Of a DNA stretch of 64,000 bases, positions 34,723 through 44,659 are shown piece after piece; positions within the stretch are counted from its first letter, which is position 1, and every line of letters begins with the position of its first letter. The translations under genes were made by a program, and so were the position numbers. The DNA lies in assembly GCA_963978905.1 (NCBI GenBank), contig OZ022256.1:4075501-4139500 (forward strand), written 5' to 3'. This stretch comes from Trichostrongylus colubriformis (taxonomy: Eukaryota; Nematoda; Chromadorea; Rhabditida; Trichostrongylidae). The notes below the pieces were generated by a model. That model was given only the letters and a program-made list of their open reading frames with translations, was not told where the DNA came from and did no database searches.

Positions 34723-35650
34723 AAAGGCACACTACGCGATGATCAGTTTAGTGGCTTACTTTCTTAGGGCAAGTAGGTCTTGGATAACTGCTCGGACTGA
34801 ATCCTTGCTGCGGCTGCACGGTACACCCTCACGGCGCTGTGCCTACTTGAACACAACAGAGCCACGCCCACCCAACCAAATCACCCTTGACCTTAGACGA
34901 ACAATCTCCAATGTGGAAGCTGCTTTCATCATCGAATTGGCTACTTCGTCCCATTATCTTCTCTAATCGCAAGTCTCCTTCTCCACGTGAGCACCAGGTT
35001 GGGAACTCGTCCAAAACTGTGTGATTAGGTTGGGTGGGCGTGGCTCGGTCGTGTTTGAAGACACCGCAAGGGGTAATTTTGGCCTACGGTAGAACAGACG
35101 TAGTTCGGACGAGTTTAAGCGGCCGCCATTGCACGAACTCGCCAATTTGACGCCTTGGCATGGTGCCAAGGGGATATGTTTCTATTATGAAGTTGTTTTT
35201 TCCTTTTACTTTTTACTTTGTTCTTTCTTATATTGCTTTTAGATGTACTTACATGAATGCTAATGTAGTTGGGAATGGCCACTCCACTGCGCTGGGAGTC
35301 AGGTGCTACAATTAACATTGGCCCGCGGCCCGTCTCCTACAGGGGACAACTCGGAAAGTCAGTGTGATGATGCAAATGGGATGCGAATACACACCACAGC
35401 GTCACGCTTTTGAATCCGGGATTTTTCTTCGATTATTGCCTCTAATCTTGAATGTTCGTTGCAAAATGTTCATTTCTCTGCATCTTCTTCTTGTTTCGGA
35501 CCTCTTACGATTCCTTTAAGCAGGCACAACACCGTCAGGGTGCCGTGCAGCCGCAACAAAAGTGTAGCGTGAGCAGTTATTCAAGGACCTAATTGCTCCA
35601 AGAAAGTAAGCCACTAATCTGATTACCGCGTGGCGTGCCTTTGAGACCAG
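34723..35650. repeat. R2 element, copy c, split by an R1 insertion
   Basis: Left half TCAAAGGCACACTACGCGAT to GGTGGGCGTGGCTCGG (about 35047). The sequence then resumes at 35520 with GCAGGCACAACACCG and ends GCGTGGCGTGCCTTTGA at 35650. Taking out 35054-35519 gives a continuous R2 copy. Confidence 0.8.
35054..35519. mobile_element. R1 element, copy c, nested in R2
   Basis: Inverted relative to copy a: it begins TTTGAAGACACCGCAAGGGG and ends CTTACGATTCCTTTAA. Because it interrupts R2, its boundaries are well defined, and TTTGA/TTTAA at the edges suggests a short TTRAA-type target. Confidence 0.8.
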
Positions 35651-36599
35651 CGGAGAGCTGCAAATCGCTCGCCCACGAGTCTTATATAGTACACATATTT
35701 CTGTGCAGGACCGCTGATCGCTCATTTTTTTCATTTTCCTTTTTGGCTCAAAGAATGCATAAGAGCAGAACTGCGTGAAGGGGTTGTTTAATTGGAGGGA
35801 ATTCTCCAAGAAGAGAAACTCCTCTTAAAAAGTTTTTTTTGAATTTGTTCACCACCTATGGCAGACATGGTCAAAACCGACCAAGTCGGTAACGTACCGG
35901 CGCTAATTTCAAGGCCCAGAAACCGTCCTGTTAGGTTTTCCTGAGGTATTGACCTAAAGTAAGCCTAAAAAGTCGAACACTGACAAGAAAAATGTTTGTT
36001 GAACCCGAGTATGGTAGTCGCATAGTCGGCGGCTCAGTCAAAAATGGGTAGACCACCGAATTTGCTCGAAACCTGTCTACAAGGGTGGTATGACTTCCTG
36101 AGTGAGGAGGCCATACCTCTTTGATGCAAAACCGTCAAAAACCGTCTGGCGCCTGCGACGCACGTATCTGAAGATTCACCTCATTTGACGTTGCCGCCTT
36201 GGCGCGTATGCCAACTGGTTTTGAGTGGTCGTACCACGAGTGGAATTATCTCCGGAATGAGTCTATAGCATCGGGATGCTCAGCGAAAATTAACTTTTCA
36301 ACCGCATCAAAATTCAACCTGGCGGAGTTGTTTTGGGTAAATATGGCACCGATTTCTCACTCTCCAACCCCTGAGGGCTTTGATTACCTATTGCTTTTAC
36401 TCTTGTTTCTTTCAGTATTCCACGAAAATAAGGTATCCCCTCAAAATCGTTGTATTTTAATTCGATTTCAGTGTGGAGATCGGTTCGTTCTTGTAAGAAT
36501 TTTATCCAATAAAAGTAGTTACTCTGGCTAACCTTCTCAATAAAGCTCCCCTACGTCCCCCTTCATTCACTTGCATTGAATACTAGCGTTATCCACTGA
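35651..36599. other. Gene-free stretch
   Basis: A plus-strand frame at 36199-36531 is open for 110 codons without recognisable domain or splice structure. Nothing else seen. Confidence 0.4.
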
Positions 36600-36930
36600 A
36601 AGACACCTGAAGGGGTAAATTTAGCAGACTGTGGAATATGAAAGTAGGGGTGTTCAGCAATGTAGCAGTGGAGAAAGAACGAGATAAAACGGTGAAAAAC
36701 CCTCGAAATAGGAACCCGAAAACCCCCTTCCCCTTGCATCCTTCTGCGTCACTAACCGGGTAGACTGCAGACAGGCGGAGAGGCTGAATCAGCCCGGCGC
36801 GACCGTTGTCCTGCCATCGTCAGCAACATGCCCGACCGCAGGACCACAGAATAACACGTTGTGCTGGGATCACGATAAGACCTCAAGCCACGCCAGTTCC
36901 GCTACACATTACCTTTTCTGAGTGAAAGGT
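36600..36930. repeat. R8 repeat
   Basis: GGGGTAAATTTAGCAGACTG, GTGGAATATGAAAGTAGGGG, GTAGACTGCAGACAGGCGGA and CACGATAAGACCTCAAGCC. It is the longest R8 copy seen. Confidence 0.7.
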
Positions 36931-38080
36931 TGCTTTCAAATGACATCTATTCACGTCACAGTTATCCTTTGACTCACACCCCCCCCCCGCCCCCCCTCCC
37001 GGTATCTTTAAATGAACCTTTAGCGACTGCTTCCAATTGCGGCTCCCACTTCAATCTCGATGATCACAACTCGACTTCCTATTCCTGATGTTCATTCATT
37101 ACCAGTTCGGAAATCGGGGCGGCTCTTCAATGTGGTACGGGATATGCGCAGCAGCCAGCGCGCTCACTTTCCTTCGCTTTCTCGACTGAACACGAGAACC
37201 TGCTTCGTTTCGAGTTGAACATCTTACAAGCCGCTTTCACTCTATTTTATGCACTCATTCTTTCAGGACTTTCAGGGCTGGTATCTTTCATTCAGGTGTT
37301 TCAGGCCCTACCTACAGGACCCTCTCTTCGGGGTGTGGCCAAACGAAAGTTGAAACCACTCCGCCCTCAGATCGCTTTCGTTTACGGTCACTTGTAACAA
37401 TGTTGAACAGAACCGCCAGTCTGCTTTCACTTATTTTTGCTGCTTCACATATCGTCTCCGCTGTGCCCAAAGCGTTACCATTTGCTTCGGCTCGAGTGAG
37501 TTACACTTGATTGTCCCCTCTTTCTCAATTCGAGTGACGCAGAATCACTTCAGGATCAATACAGTGAAACAGCCGCTGAAAGCTCTCGCTCATTGCTGTT
37601 GCCATCGAATCGTGGACCAATCATCGACCTTGCAGTACCAGAGGGACAACGCTTATTCGGAAGGGATCTTCGCCCAGATTTGCAGAAACGACCCGTACGT
37701 GATTGCTTTCTGTCCTGACTGGTGAGATCCGGTGTGCCAAAAACTGAAAAAATTTTCTAGAAAAATCCATGAAAAGGAAAAACTTTAAAATTTCACACTT
37801 ACCTCTATTTTTACCATTTTATAGTGTAAAATATGGTGAAATACATTCTAATGGGAGCAACGAGATTTCCAAAATTCCCCTATCCCTCGGAATGAAAGAG
37901 ATTCCACAAGAGAAGCTCTTCTGCAAAGCCCACAGGTGAAATCTGTCAGAAGCCATTTGACCCCCCCCCGCTCGCCTGCAGCACAGTACGTGCTAAGAAT
38001 GCTTGAGTTGAAACCGAATAATTACATATCATTTTCACCACTATTTTCTTTAATACTACCTCTCAAGAAGGCAGAAGTGA
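36931..38080. other. Gene-free stretch
   Basis: C-tracts at 36979-37000 and 37971-37979. Open frames at 37215-37397 and 37507-37725 lack splice or domain support. Confidence 0.4.
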
Positions 38081-38300
38081 TGTACTGACGAATGGTGCCG
38101 CCCCACTAGCATGGTCCAGGGATCAGATCCTGAATCAATGCACAACAAAGGCAATAAAGCAATCCATCCCTCTGGAGTCGGTAAATTGGCACTAGGCTAG
38201 TCTGGGAGGATATTTTTATATTTCCCTCAGCTACTTCAACTTATTGTACAGGCCGAATTGCATCCAAATGCCATTATGATTCTGAATCCAATCCGCATTG
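38081..38300 (+). repeat. tRNA-derived SINE, diverged copy
   Basis: GAAGTGATGTACTGACGAAT (A-box region), GGGATCAGATCCTGAATCAA (B-box region), TCGGTAAATTGGCACTAGGC and TTGTACAGGCCGAATTGCA align with the 32979 copy throughout. Confidence 0.7.
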
Positions 38301-38726
38301 CCCCATATTGCCTTTCAAAATTTGCTATTCCAAAAATAATTTTGAAAACTTGAATTATCAAAAATATCCAAGCTTCAAAATCTAATTTATTTTGGTTATA
38401 TCATTCAAAAAACAAAACAAAAATTAATAACATGAGTTAACGAATCGTCCACGGAAATTCTATAATTCTAATTTCTCCCAAAAGGACCCTCTGTACACAG
38501 AACGTAAACAGGAAAACGAACAGAACCAAAGAAGTTTCTGTTCCAAATAGAAATCGAAGAAGTGCAAGAAGAGCAGCTTTTTTGAATTTGCGTCACATTT
38601 CCCGCCATAACATTTGAACAGTTGTTGGCGACCAGATCACAATTCAATTTTCGCGCCCATCGTTGCTTTGCTTCTCACCTTGCGTCTCTGACCACGTGAC
38701 TTTCGCCTCTTTGCTCCTCGTCTTGC

Positions 38727-38850
38727 CTAGCGTCCAAACCCACTCGGACTCCCAATCGCGTCGGCCGCCATCTTAAGGAGCTCTACCTCAGCTGGACTCG
38801 TACGTATAAGCGTAAAATTTTGCATGCGGGCCTTAGTAGCAAATGTAACA
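38727..38850. repeat. R3 fragment
   Basis: CCGCCATCTTAAGGAGCTCTA, then CTGGACTCGTACGTATAAGCG and AAAATTTTGCATGCGGGCC, is a diverged piece of an R3 arm. It produces an apparently membrane-protein-like minus frame that should not be taken as a gene. Confidence 0.5.
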
Positions 38851-39356
38851 TAAATAAGTGGATATAGAAGAATTGGACTTTCCGTGGACCGAATTCCTTT
38901 AAGAACCGGTTTGTTGCATTTCAGTTGATTTTGAAGATAAAGATTCGCGATACACATAATAAGTCCGGCCACATTTCTTATGGATGCAATCACGTGCACC
39001 CAGAAAAACAACGGAGATGAAATTAATCTACAAACAATATCGTGCTGGTGAGAACTCAACGAAAAGAGCCCCTCCCCCCTCCTAGTGGGTGCAGTTTGGT
39101 ATCAAAACCTAGTAACCTGTTCCGGCTACTTTTTCAAACTACTACCGCAGTAGACAGAAAGTCACGATCCGGCTCTGATTTGGTTTCCTCAAATGGAGGC
39201 TTTCTGTTGATCATTTACAGAGAATACGCCATGCTTTCGACTCATTTCATAGATTATTGAAAAAAGGACGCAAATGACTGTCATGACGAAAAATGCTGCC
39301 TAGACTGAATAAAGGAAATTAAATTGCGATCCAAACTTTCAATGAATCGATTTCAG
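38851..39356. other. Spacer upstream of candidate exons
   Basis: No start codon or promoter could be assigned with confidence. AATAAAGGAAATTAAATT near 39310 is AT-rich. Confidence 0.35.
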
Positions 39357-39567
39357 AGCGCATACGAGCCAGAAAGTCTCAGAACATATCTGGATGCATT
39401 CAAAGCGCCGAAATCGCGAAGGTATAGCTTCCCTACGCATCGCAAGTTTTCATTCATAAAGCCGAGACTACAGTTGTTCACATAAAGGTGTTTACAGATT
39501 TACTGAAACTGCAGACATTGCTAGGGAGTCAAGCATAAGCGACGAATTGGCTTCAAATTTCTCTTCG
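39357..39567 (+). CDS. Two candidate exons of an unresolved gene
   Basis: Exons 39357-39421 and 39498-39567 have good acceptors (GATTTCAG, GTTTACAG) and donors (GTATAG, GTGAGT). They join in phase to 45 codons starting SAYEPESLRTYLDAF and ending ISDELASNFSS. They are not recognised. They could be 5' exons of the PAN-domain gene that starts to be readable at 44660, since both are in phase 0 at the relevant edges, but 5 kb and a mariner copy lie between. Confidence 0.35.
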
Positions 39568-40393
39568 GTGAGTTTTCTTTGCAGTTTGTGTTAACTGTAG
39601 GTGAGTAATGAATAAATGGGAGATGTATATGGCGTTCTTTCTTCACTTAATTATATCTACCTGCCAAACCAAAATATTAAAATCAAACTGATTAAATCTA
39701 CTGAATTGATGGCTATCCTTTACATTCCTTTATAGTGACTATCAACGAACGGGGTTCTTCCAGCAACCTGACCAGGAATGTCCAACCACGGCAGCCAAGT
39801 TTTTTACCCATTGGGCGACTAGATCTTGCAAATCTGAACAATGGCTGCTTTCACACGTCATCGTGCAGATTCTTCAGTTTTTGATTCGACGTGGAAAAGG
39901 ATGTGAGCGCTCCCCCATATGGAATAAAAAGCACTCTTATTGCAAATGTTGGCGACTTTGCGATGGGAGAGATTGGGAATATGATGATTTTAAGTCTTAC
40001 GGTGTTTATAAAGTGATGCAGCTTTCCCAAATACAGGTGGAGAATATTTGATGATGAGAAGCATCTGCTTCTCAAATTTAGCAACAGTTTACTGCAATTT
40101 TTTGAGAGTGTTTAAAAACTTCTGTGGGTGGGGTGCGTAAAGGGGTCACCCAGTAGAATTTAACAATTTATTTGGATTATTCCAATCTCTGTGCCTGTGA
40201 TAAAATGACGATATTTCGAGAAGGACATTAATTGCTCCATCTCCACCATAAGCACAGCCTAGGCTGCAGCGCGAGTGACGAAACCATGGAAATAATAATT
40301 ATGTACGATGAGCTGACTTCAGTATATATTTAGGTTTATTCTTCTCTTTATTTGAAAAATCACTCTTTGGAATTTCTCGTCAATTTTCAAGTA
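39568..40393. other. Spacer with a cysteine-containing open frame
   Basis: After a possible acceptor at about 39764 a frame runs to 40051 with several cysteines (KCWRLCDGRDWEYDD). No domain recognised and the phase does not settle. Confidence 0.3.
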
Positions 40394-41282
40394 TTAGGTT
40401 GTCCCAAAAGTCTTGTAGGATTTTTTTTTCGATCATCTCTTTTTATTACTTTTTCTTCCAACAACCATCAATTGGGCAACAACGTATTACCATTGTTATC
40501 TACAACACTCTGCCACCACATAGGTAGTTCGTTGATTTCAACTTCCCAGAATTCTGGGTTCTGAGAGTCGAAGAAGTCAGCGATCGCCTTTGCAAGCAAG
40601 TCCTAATCAACGACCTTTCTCTTGGTCAGGAAAGATTCAAGAGGATGGGTAAGGTGATAGTCAGAAGGGGCAATGTCTGGAGAGTACATGGACAGTTGGA
40701 CAGGACATGCCAGCCGAGCTCCTGTAGCATGGCCTGACTACTTTTCGCAAAATGGGAGCGGGTGTGGTCATAAAGAAGGGTGACCGCGGACTTTCTTCGG
40801 CGCTTTTCACGAATAGCTACGGCGAACTACTGGAGCAGGCGGGTGTATACGGTAGCAATGACTGTCTCGCCTTGTACCAGCACCTCGTGGAAAAGCATTC
40901 TTTCCGCGTCTCAGAGGTACACAGTCCCAAGCGTGGTTTGTCCTTCATGTCAATCTCGCCGTTGCTGAAGCTGATGAACCAGCGGCGCACGGTCACGTAG
41001 CTCACACATCCCTTGCCCAATGCAGCGCTGATGGAGTGGCAAGCTTTCGTCGCTTTTCTGCCCCAAGACCACTCATAGTAGGTGACACCGCATGTTGAAT
41101 GGGTATCGACTACGGGCATTGTAGCTCTCTCCACGGGATCTGGTGGGTCAATATATATTTTTCTAGAAAGCTTAGAGCACGTTCTACCATGCTCCTAAAT
41201 CGCCCAGATTTGTCTCGAAGCAAACAAGAGTTACTGTTTTTTTTTTTTGGAAAAATACTATAAGACTTTTGGGACAACCTAA
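40394..41282 (-). mobile_element. Decayed mariner-family transposon (889 bp)
   Basis: Inverted ends TTAGGTTGTCCCAAAAGTCTT (left) and the complement at the right (AAGACTTTTGGGACAACCTAA) differ little and are flanked by TA at 40392-40393 and 41283-41284. The interior encodes remnants of a mariner transposase on the minus strand. At 889 bp it is shorter than the usual 1.3 kb because central sequence is missing. Confidence 0.92.
40420..41134 (-). pseudogene. Mariner transposase remnant
   Basis: The N-terminal part keeps the helix-turn-helix region with TVRRWFISFSNGEIDMKDKP, matching the mariner pattern before the catalytic domain. Nearer 40750-40700 a HTRSHFAK and QELGWHVL segment corresponds to the conserved region around the second catalytic aspartate. 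Frames shift and stops follow, and the middle of the catalytic domain is absent, so no active enzyme is possible. Confidence 0.88.
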
Positions 41283-41284
41283 TA

Positions 41285-41719
41285 TTTATTATATTTGGAT
41301 GTATCAATGTCAAGAAATATAAATAACAATTTTCTCGACAGCTAACTTTTTTCGAAACCTAATTTTTGAAGCAGACGGTAACAAAAAAAGCAAAAAAAAA
41401 ACAAAAAAGCGAAATCAAAAACAAAAAAAAACGTCGCAAAACTCTTCCCACAACCTACTATAATAACATTGATTAGTTGATACAGACATGTGTATACGGT
41501 ATATTCATATACATATTATGATAATAATTATGAAGCACACGCTGAGCCAAACTTCCTCTTCACCCCCCTCCCCTCCCCCTCCCCCTCCCCAGACTTGTTG
41601 AATGTTGGGTTACATACTATCACAAAAATTTGACTAATTCTGCTATTACCAACAATTCCTCGATGACTATGATTGGCTTTCCAATCCATCAAATCAAAGT
41701 GTTCAGACCCTGAGTCGCT
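41285..41719. other. Spacer, low complexity
   Basis: An AAAAAGCAAAAAAAAAACAA-like A-rich run at about 41385-41440 and a CCCCTCCC run at 41565-41590. No gene seen. Confidence 0.4.
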
Positions 41720-42040
41720 TATGCGCACCTTTAAGGGTAATATGGGGAGATTGTGGAATACTTGTGGAATAAGAAAGTCTAGTGTTGAGTACATAGTGCA
41801 AAAGTAGAGAAAGAACGGAAAGAGACAGAAAATCGGGAAATAAGAACCCAAACCCCCTCTTTTCACCACTCTCAACTCGTCTCTCTGGAATTTTAGCCGC
41901 GGAGGAGTGGGTGCAGACGGTGAGGAGCTAAGCCAGCCAGCCGCGCACCTGTCCTGCCCTCATAGCAACTCGGCAAACGGTTGTGTTGGGCTAGAAAGGA
42001 TGCGCGGGAGATCGCGATTAAGACCGGGAGCGCGTTTTTT
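41720..42040. repeat. R8 repeat
   Basis: TTAAGGGTAATATGGGGAGA, TGTGGAATAAGAAAG, AAAATCGGGAAATAAGAACC and CGCGATTAAGACCGGGAGCG parallel the copies at 33950 and 36600. Confidence 0.65.
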
Positions 42041-42536
42041 TCCAAAAATCTTTTGACCTCGCTCCTGGTTTACTGTGGAAAAAAGTGAAAAAATCGACCA
42101 ACAACCAAAACTGCTTCAGGCAGCATTCAGCCATCGCCTTCTCGCAGCAGCAAATCGACGAAATGTCAAAATCGATCTACCCTGTCAATTTGGTGAGAAC
42201 TTTGAAAATTTATTGTCAGAATCCAAAATCCTCTTAATTTCGCGTATGCGAGAGGTTCTAATTTTTGCATAAGGGAGCGTTAATTCTTCATTCCTTCACT
42301 AATATTATTATCCTTCCGCTGAAATAAAAAAGGGAATCGGAATTCTTAATTTCACGGACGCTTTTCCTCAACCTTTACTTTCAAGATGCCAATAAATGGG
42401 CACTTCATACGCAGACTTCACTTTCTTACGCTGTCATGTTCGACAGAAAGACTGGTGGATCGTGTGGGGACTGTTTGGACAGATGTATGAAACACCAGGT
42501 GGGTATCTGTTGTTCACACGGAAAGGAAACGGTTCG
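42041..42536. other. Spacer, no gene seen
   Basis: Short open frames only. No splice-supported exon. Confidence 0.4.
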
Positions 42537-42951
42537 TCAAAGGAATCATGCACGAAAACATAAGTTTCTCTGTGAGCCATATATTTTTGATGTATTTGCT
42601 TAATAAGGGCCGCATGCAAAGTTTTACGTGATAAAGCGAGAATCCGGCTAAGATACAGCTCTTCAAAGTAGTGGCCGAGGAAGCGGAGCCTATGAGTAAA
42701 TGCATCCCATTGTCCGCCGCTGTCAGAGACGCATAATCGGAACTGAAAGTGACATAAACAGTAACACACTTCGTCCCTGCCTCGGACGGACGACGGGGCG
42801 GGCACTTGCCCTGGGGCCCCACCCCTTCGGCCACCAATTGGACGAGCTGTATCTTAGCCCTATTCTTACTTTTTCGCGTGAAACTTTGCATGCGGCACTT
42901 TCTCAGCATGGAGAAACAGAGAAACTTGTTTCTCCGTGCATTATTCTTTCA
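42537..42951. repeat. R3 foldback element, copy b
   Basis: TCAAAGGAATCATGCACGAA faces CGTGCATTATTCTTTCA. Inward, GGCCGCATGCAAAGTTTTAC faces GTGAAACTTTGCATGCGGC, and GAATCCGGCTAAGATACAG is the inner landmark shared with 63585. Confidence 0.8.
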
Positions 42952-44405
42952 AAAAAAAAAGGATCAAGTGGGGACATTGTATTATCTTCGCTCCCGAGTC
43001 CGTTGTGACGTTTTGTTGACTAATTACTTTTATGACTATTCACTATTATGTATTTATATTCGTAAGGGCGTCATTTTTCGCGACCATTGATTAACAGCTA
43101 TTGGATTTTGTTTTTTTTTTAGAGCTCCGCTAAAAGAGATCACATCCAATAGGTATGACTACAGTCCATTTCAATTACGGCTGGCAGGGCGAGGCCTACG
43201 GACTTGTATCGATCTCTCTCACCCCGCCACACACTCTCACCCAACTCTGTGGGCCACGCCCCATCAGCCTACGGGAACTGGGCTGTATATAGCGGGGTCA
43301 TCGTTATTTTCAGAAGCTCCGTGAAAGTTACAATGAAATGCGAATAGGGAGAGGTAAACCAGTTTTAGTAACGGTAAAGGTGAAATCAACCAGAAAAAAC
43401 ATGCATCGCCTCTGCTGTTCAGCGCCGGCGTTCTAAACAGGTCAAGCCCACCCCGTGAGAGGGTCAAAGCGAGATCGGGAACAAAACGGCGGATTCCCAC
43501 ATCTGTTAGGTAACTACATCCGTTAGGCAAGGTAGACCGCGATTCACGAAATCGACAGCAGAATCAATCGCGTGGCTGTTTATTTCCACTTGAGATGATT
43601 TGAGCTGCAACCGTCGTCATCATTGCTGAAAACAGACAGTAATGCTGAATCTTATGTCGGGGAGGAGGAGGGGGGGGGGGGGGGGAACTTTGGCTGCATA
43701 TCTTTGGGAGGACAAAATCTCGTAGTGCATCCCCGACTGCATGATATAACACGTTCATCGCTTCAGGACCCAATCTCACATAGTGTCCGCGGCTTGTACG
43801 CCGCACGCGTAATTCTATCCTAGCGATACGCAACCACAAAGTTCTTTAAACGAAAATTCTAGAAATAGTCTTAAGAATAAAAAAAATTTCTCTCATGTCC
43901 GTATATCCTGAGCAAAACTACATGATGCAGTGTTTTTCATTTCTTTCTACCATTTTATTATTCTATTTTTGATGTTATTTTTCCACATTTATTTTTACAC
44001 CTACTGTTTTATTGACTAATCATTTCTACGACTATTCACTATTATGTATTAATGTATTTATAGTTGTACGAATACCATAAACAGTTTATTCTTGCCTGTT
44101 GGTATCATTATTATGTCAATGTTCAATTTTGTTTATTTTTTACTTGTTTTTCCCTCCTTCACATTGAAAGCACAGCCTTGAAAGCAAGTCTATGTCCAAT
44201 AAGATTTGACAGAGCTTCTGAGCACGTGCCCGCTGGCTCGAAGGCAGGCCAGTGCGCCTCATAGATCCCGCCCACAGGCACAAACCCCGCCTCCAATCAA
44301 TGACTCGTGGAGGATAGTTCGTAATCATATAGCTTGGGAAATCTACAGTTTAAGTACATGGATGACTTCCTATATAATATCAAAAATTTCAGTTATTTCC
44401 CACAG
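42952..44405. other. Gene-free stretch
   Basis: A pure G run of about 17 at 43670-43686. CTAATTACTTTTATGACTAT at 43020 is nearly repeated at 44016. No coding exon supported. Confidence 0.4.
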
Positions 44406-44540
44406 AATCATTCTGAGGAAGCTGCGGAAAACTCGTCCATTTTCCCTCCACATTGTTCATATGATCGCTTTTTGGAACAATCTATGGTTTTACATAAAGA
44501 TGTCAAATACATCAAATTCAATGAATCAATATACAACAAA
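44406..44540 (+). CDS. Possible upstream exon of the PAN-domain gene
   Basis: After an acceptor TTTCCCACAG (44396-44405) a frame reads NHSEEAAENSSIFPPHCSYD and RFLEQSMVLHKDVKYIKF, which looks like the first strand and cysteine of a PAN/Apple domain. A stop follows at 44541 and no donor fits, so either the exon ends in an unrecognised way or the sequence carries a break here. Confidence 0.35.
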
Positions 44541-44659
44541 TAATAGTAAAAGTCAGATGTAATTGATAAAATTAACCATAAAAGCTCACAACCCAACTTT
44601 CCATCTCTTTGTCTAGGAATCTATTGTTTACGATGTTTCTATGATTCATTATATTGCAG

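Noticed and set aside
38727..39059. Minus-strand frame of 110 codons resembling the end of a 7-TM receptor
   Set aside because: Its 3' third is an R3 repeat fragment and no upstream receptor exons were found.
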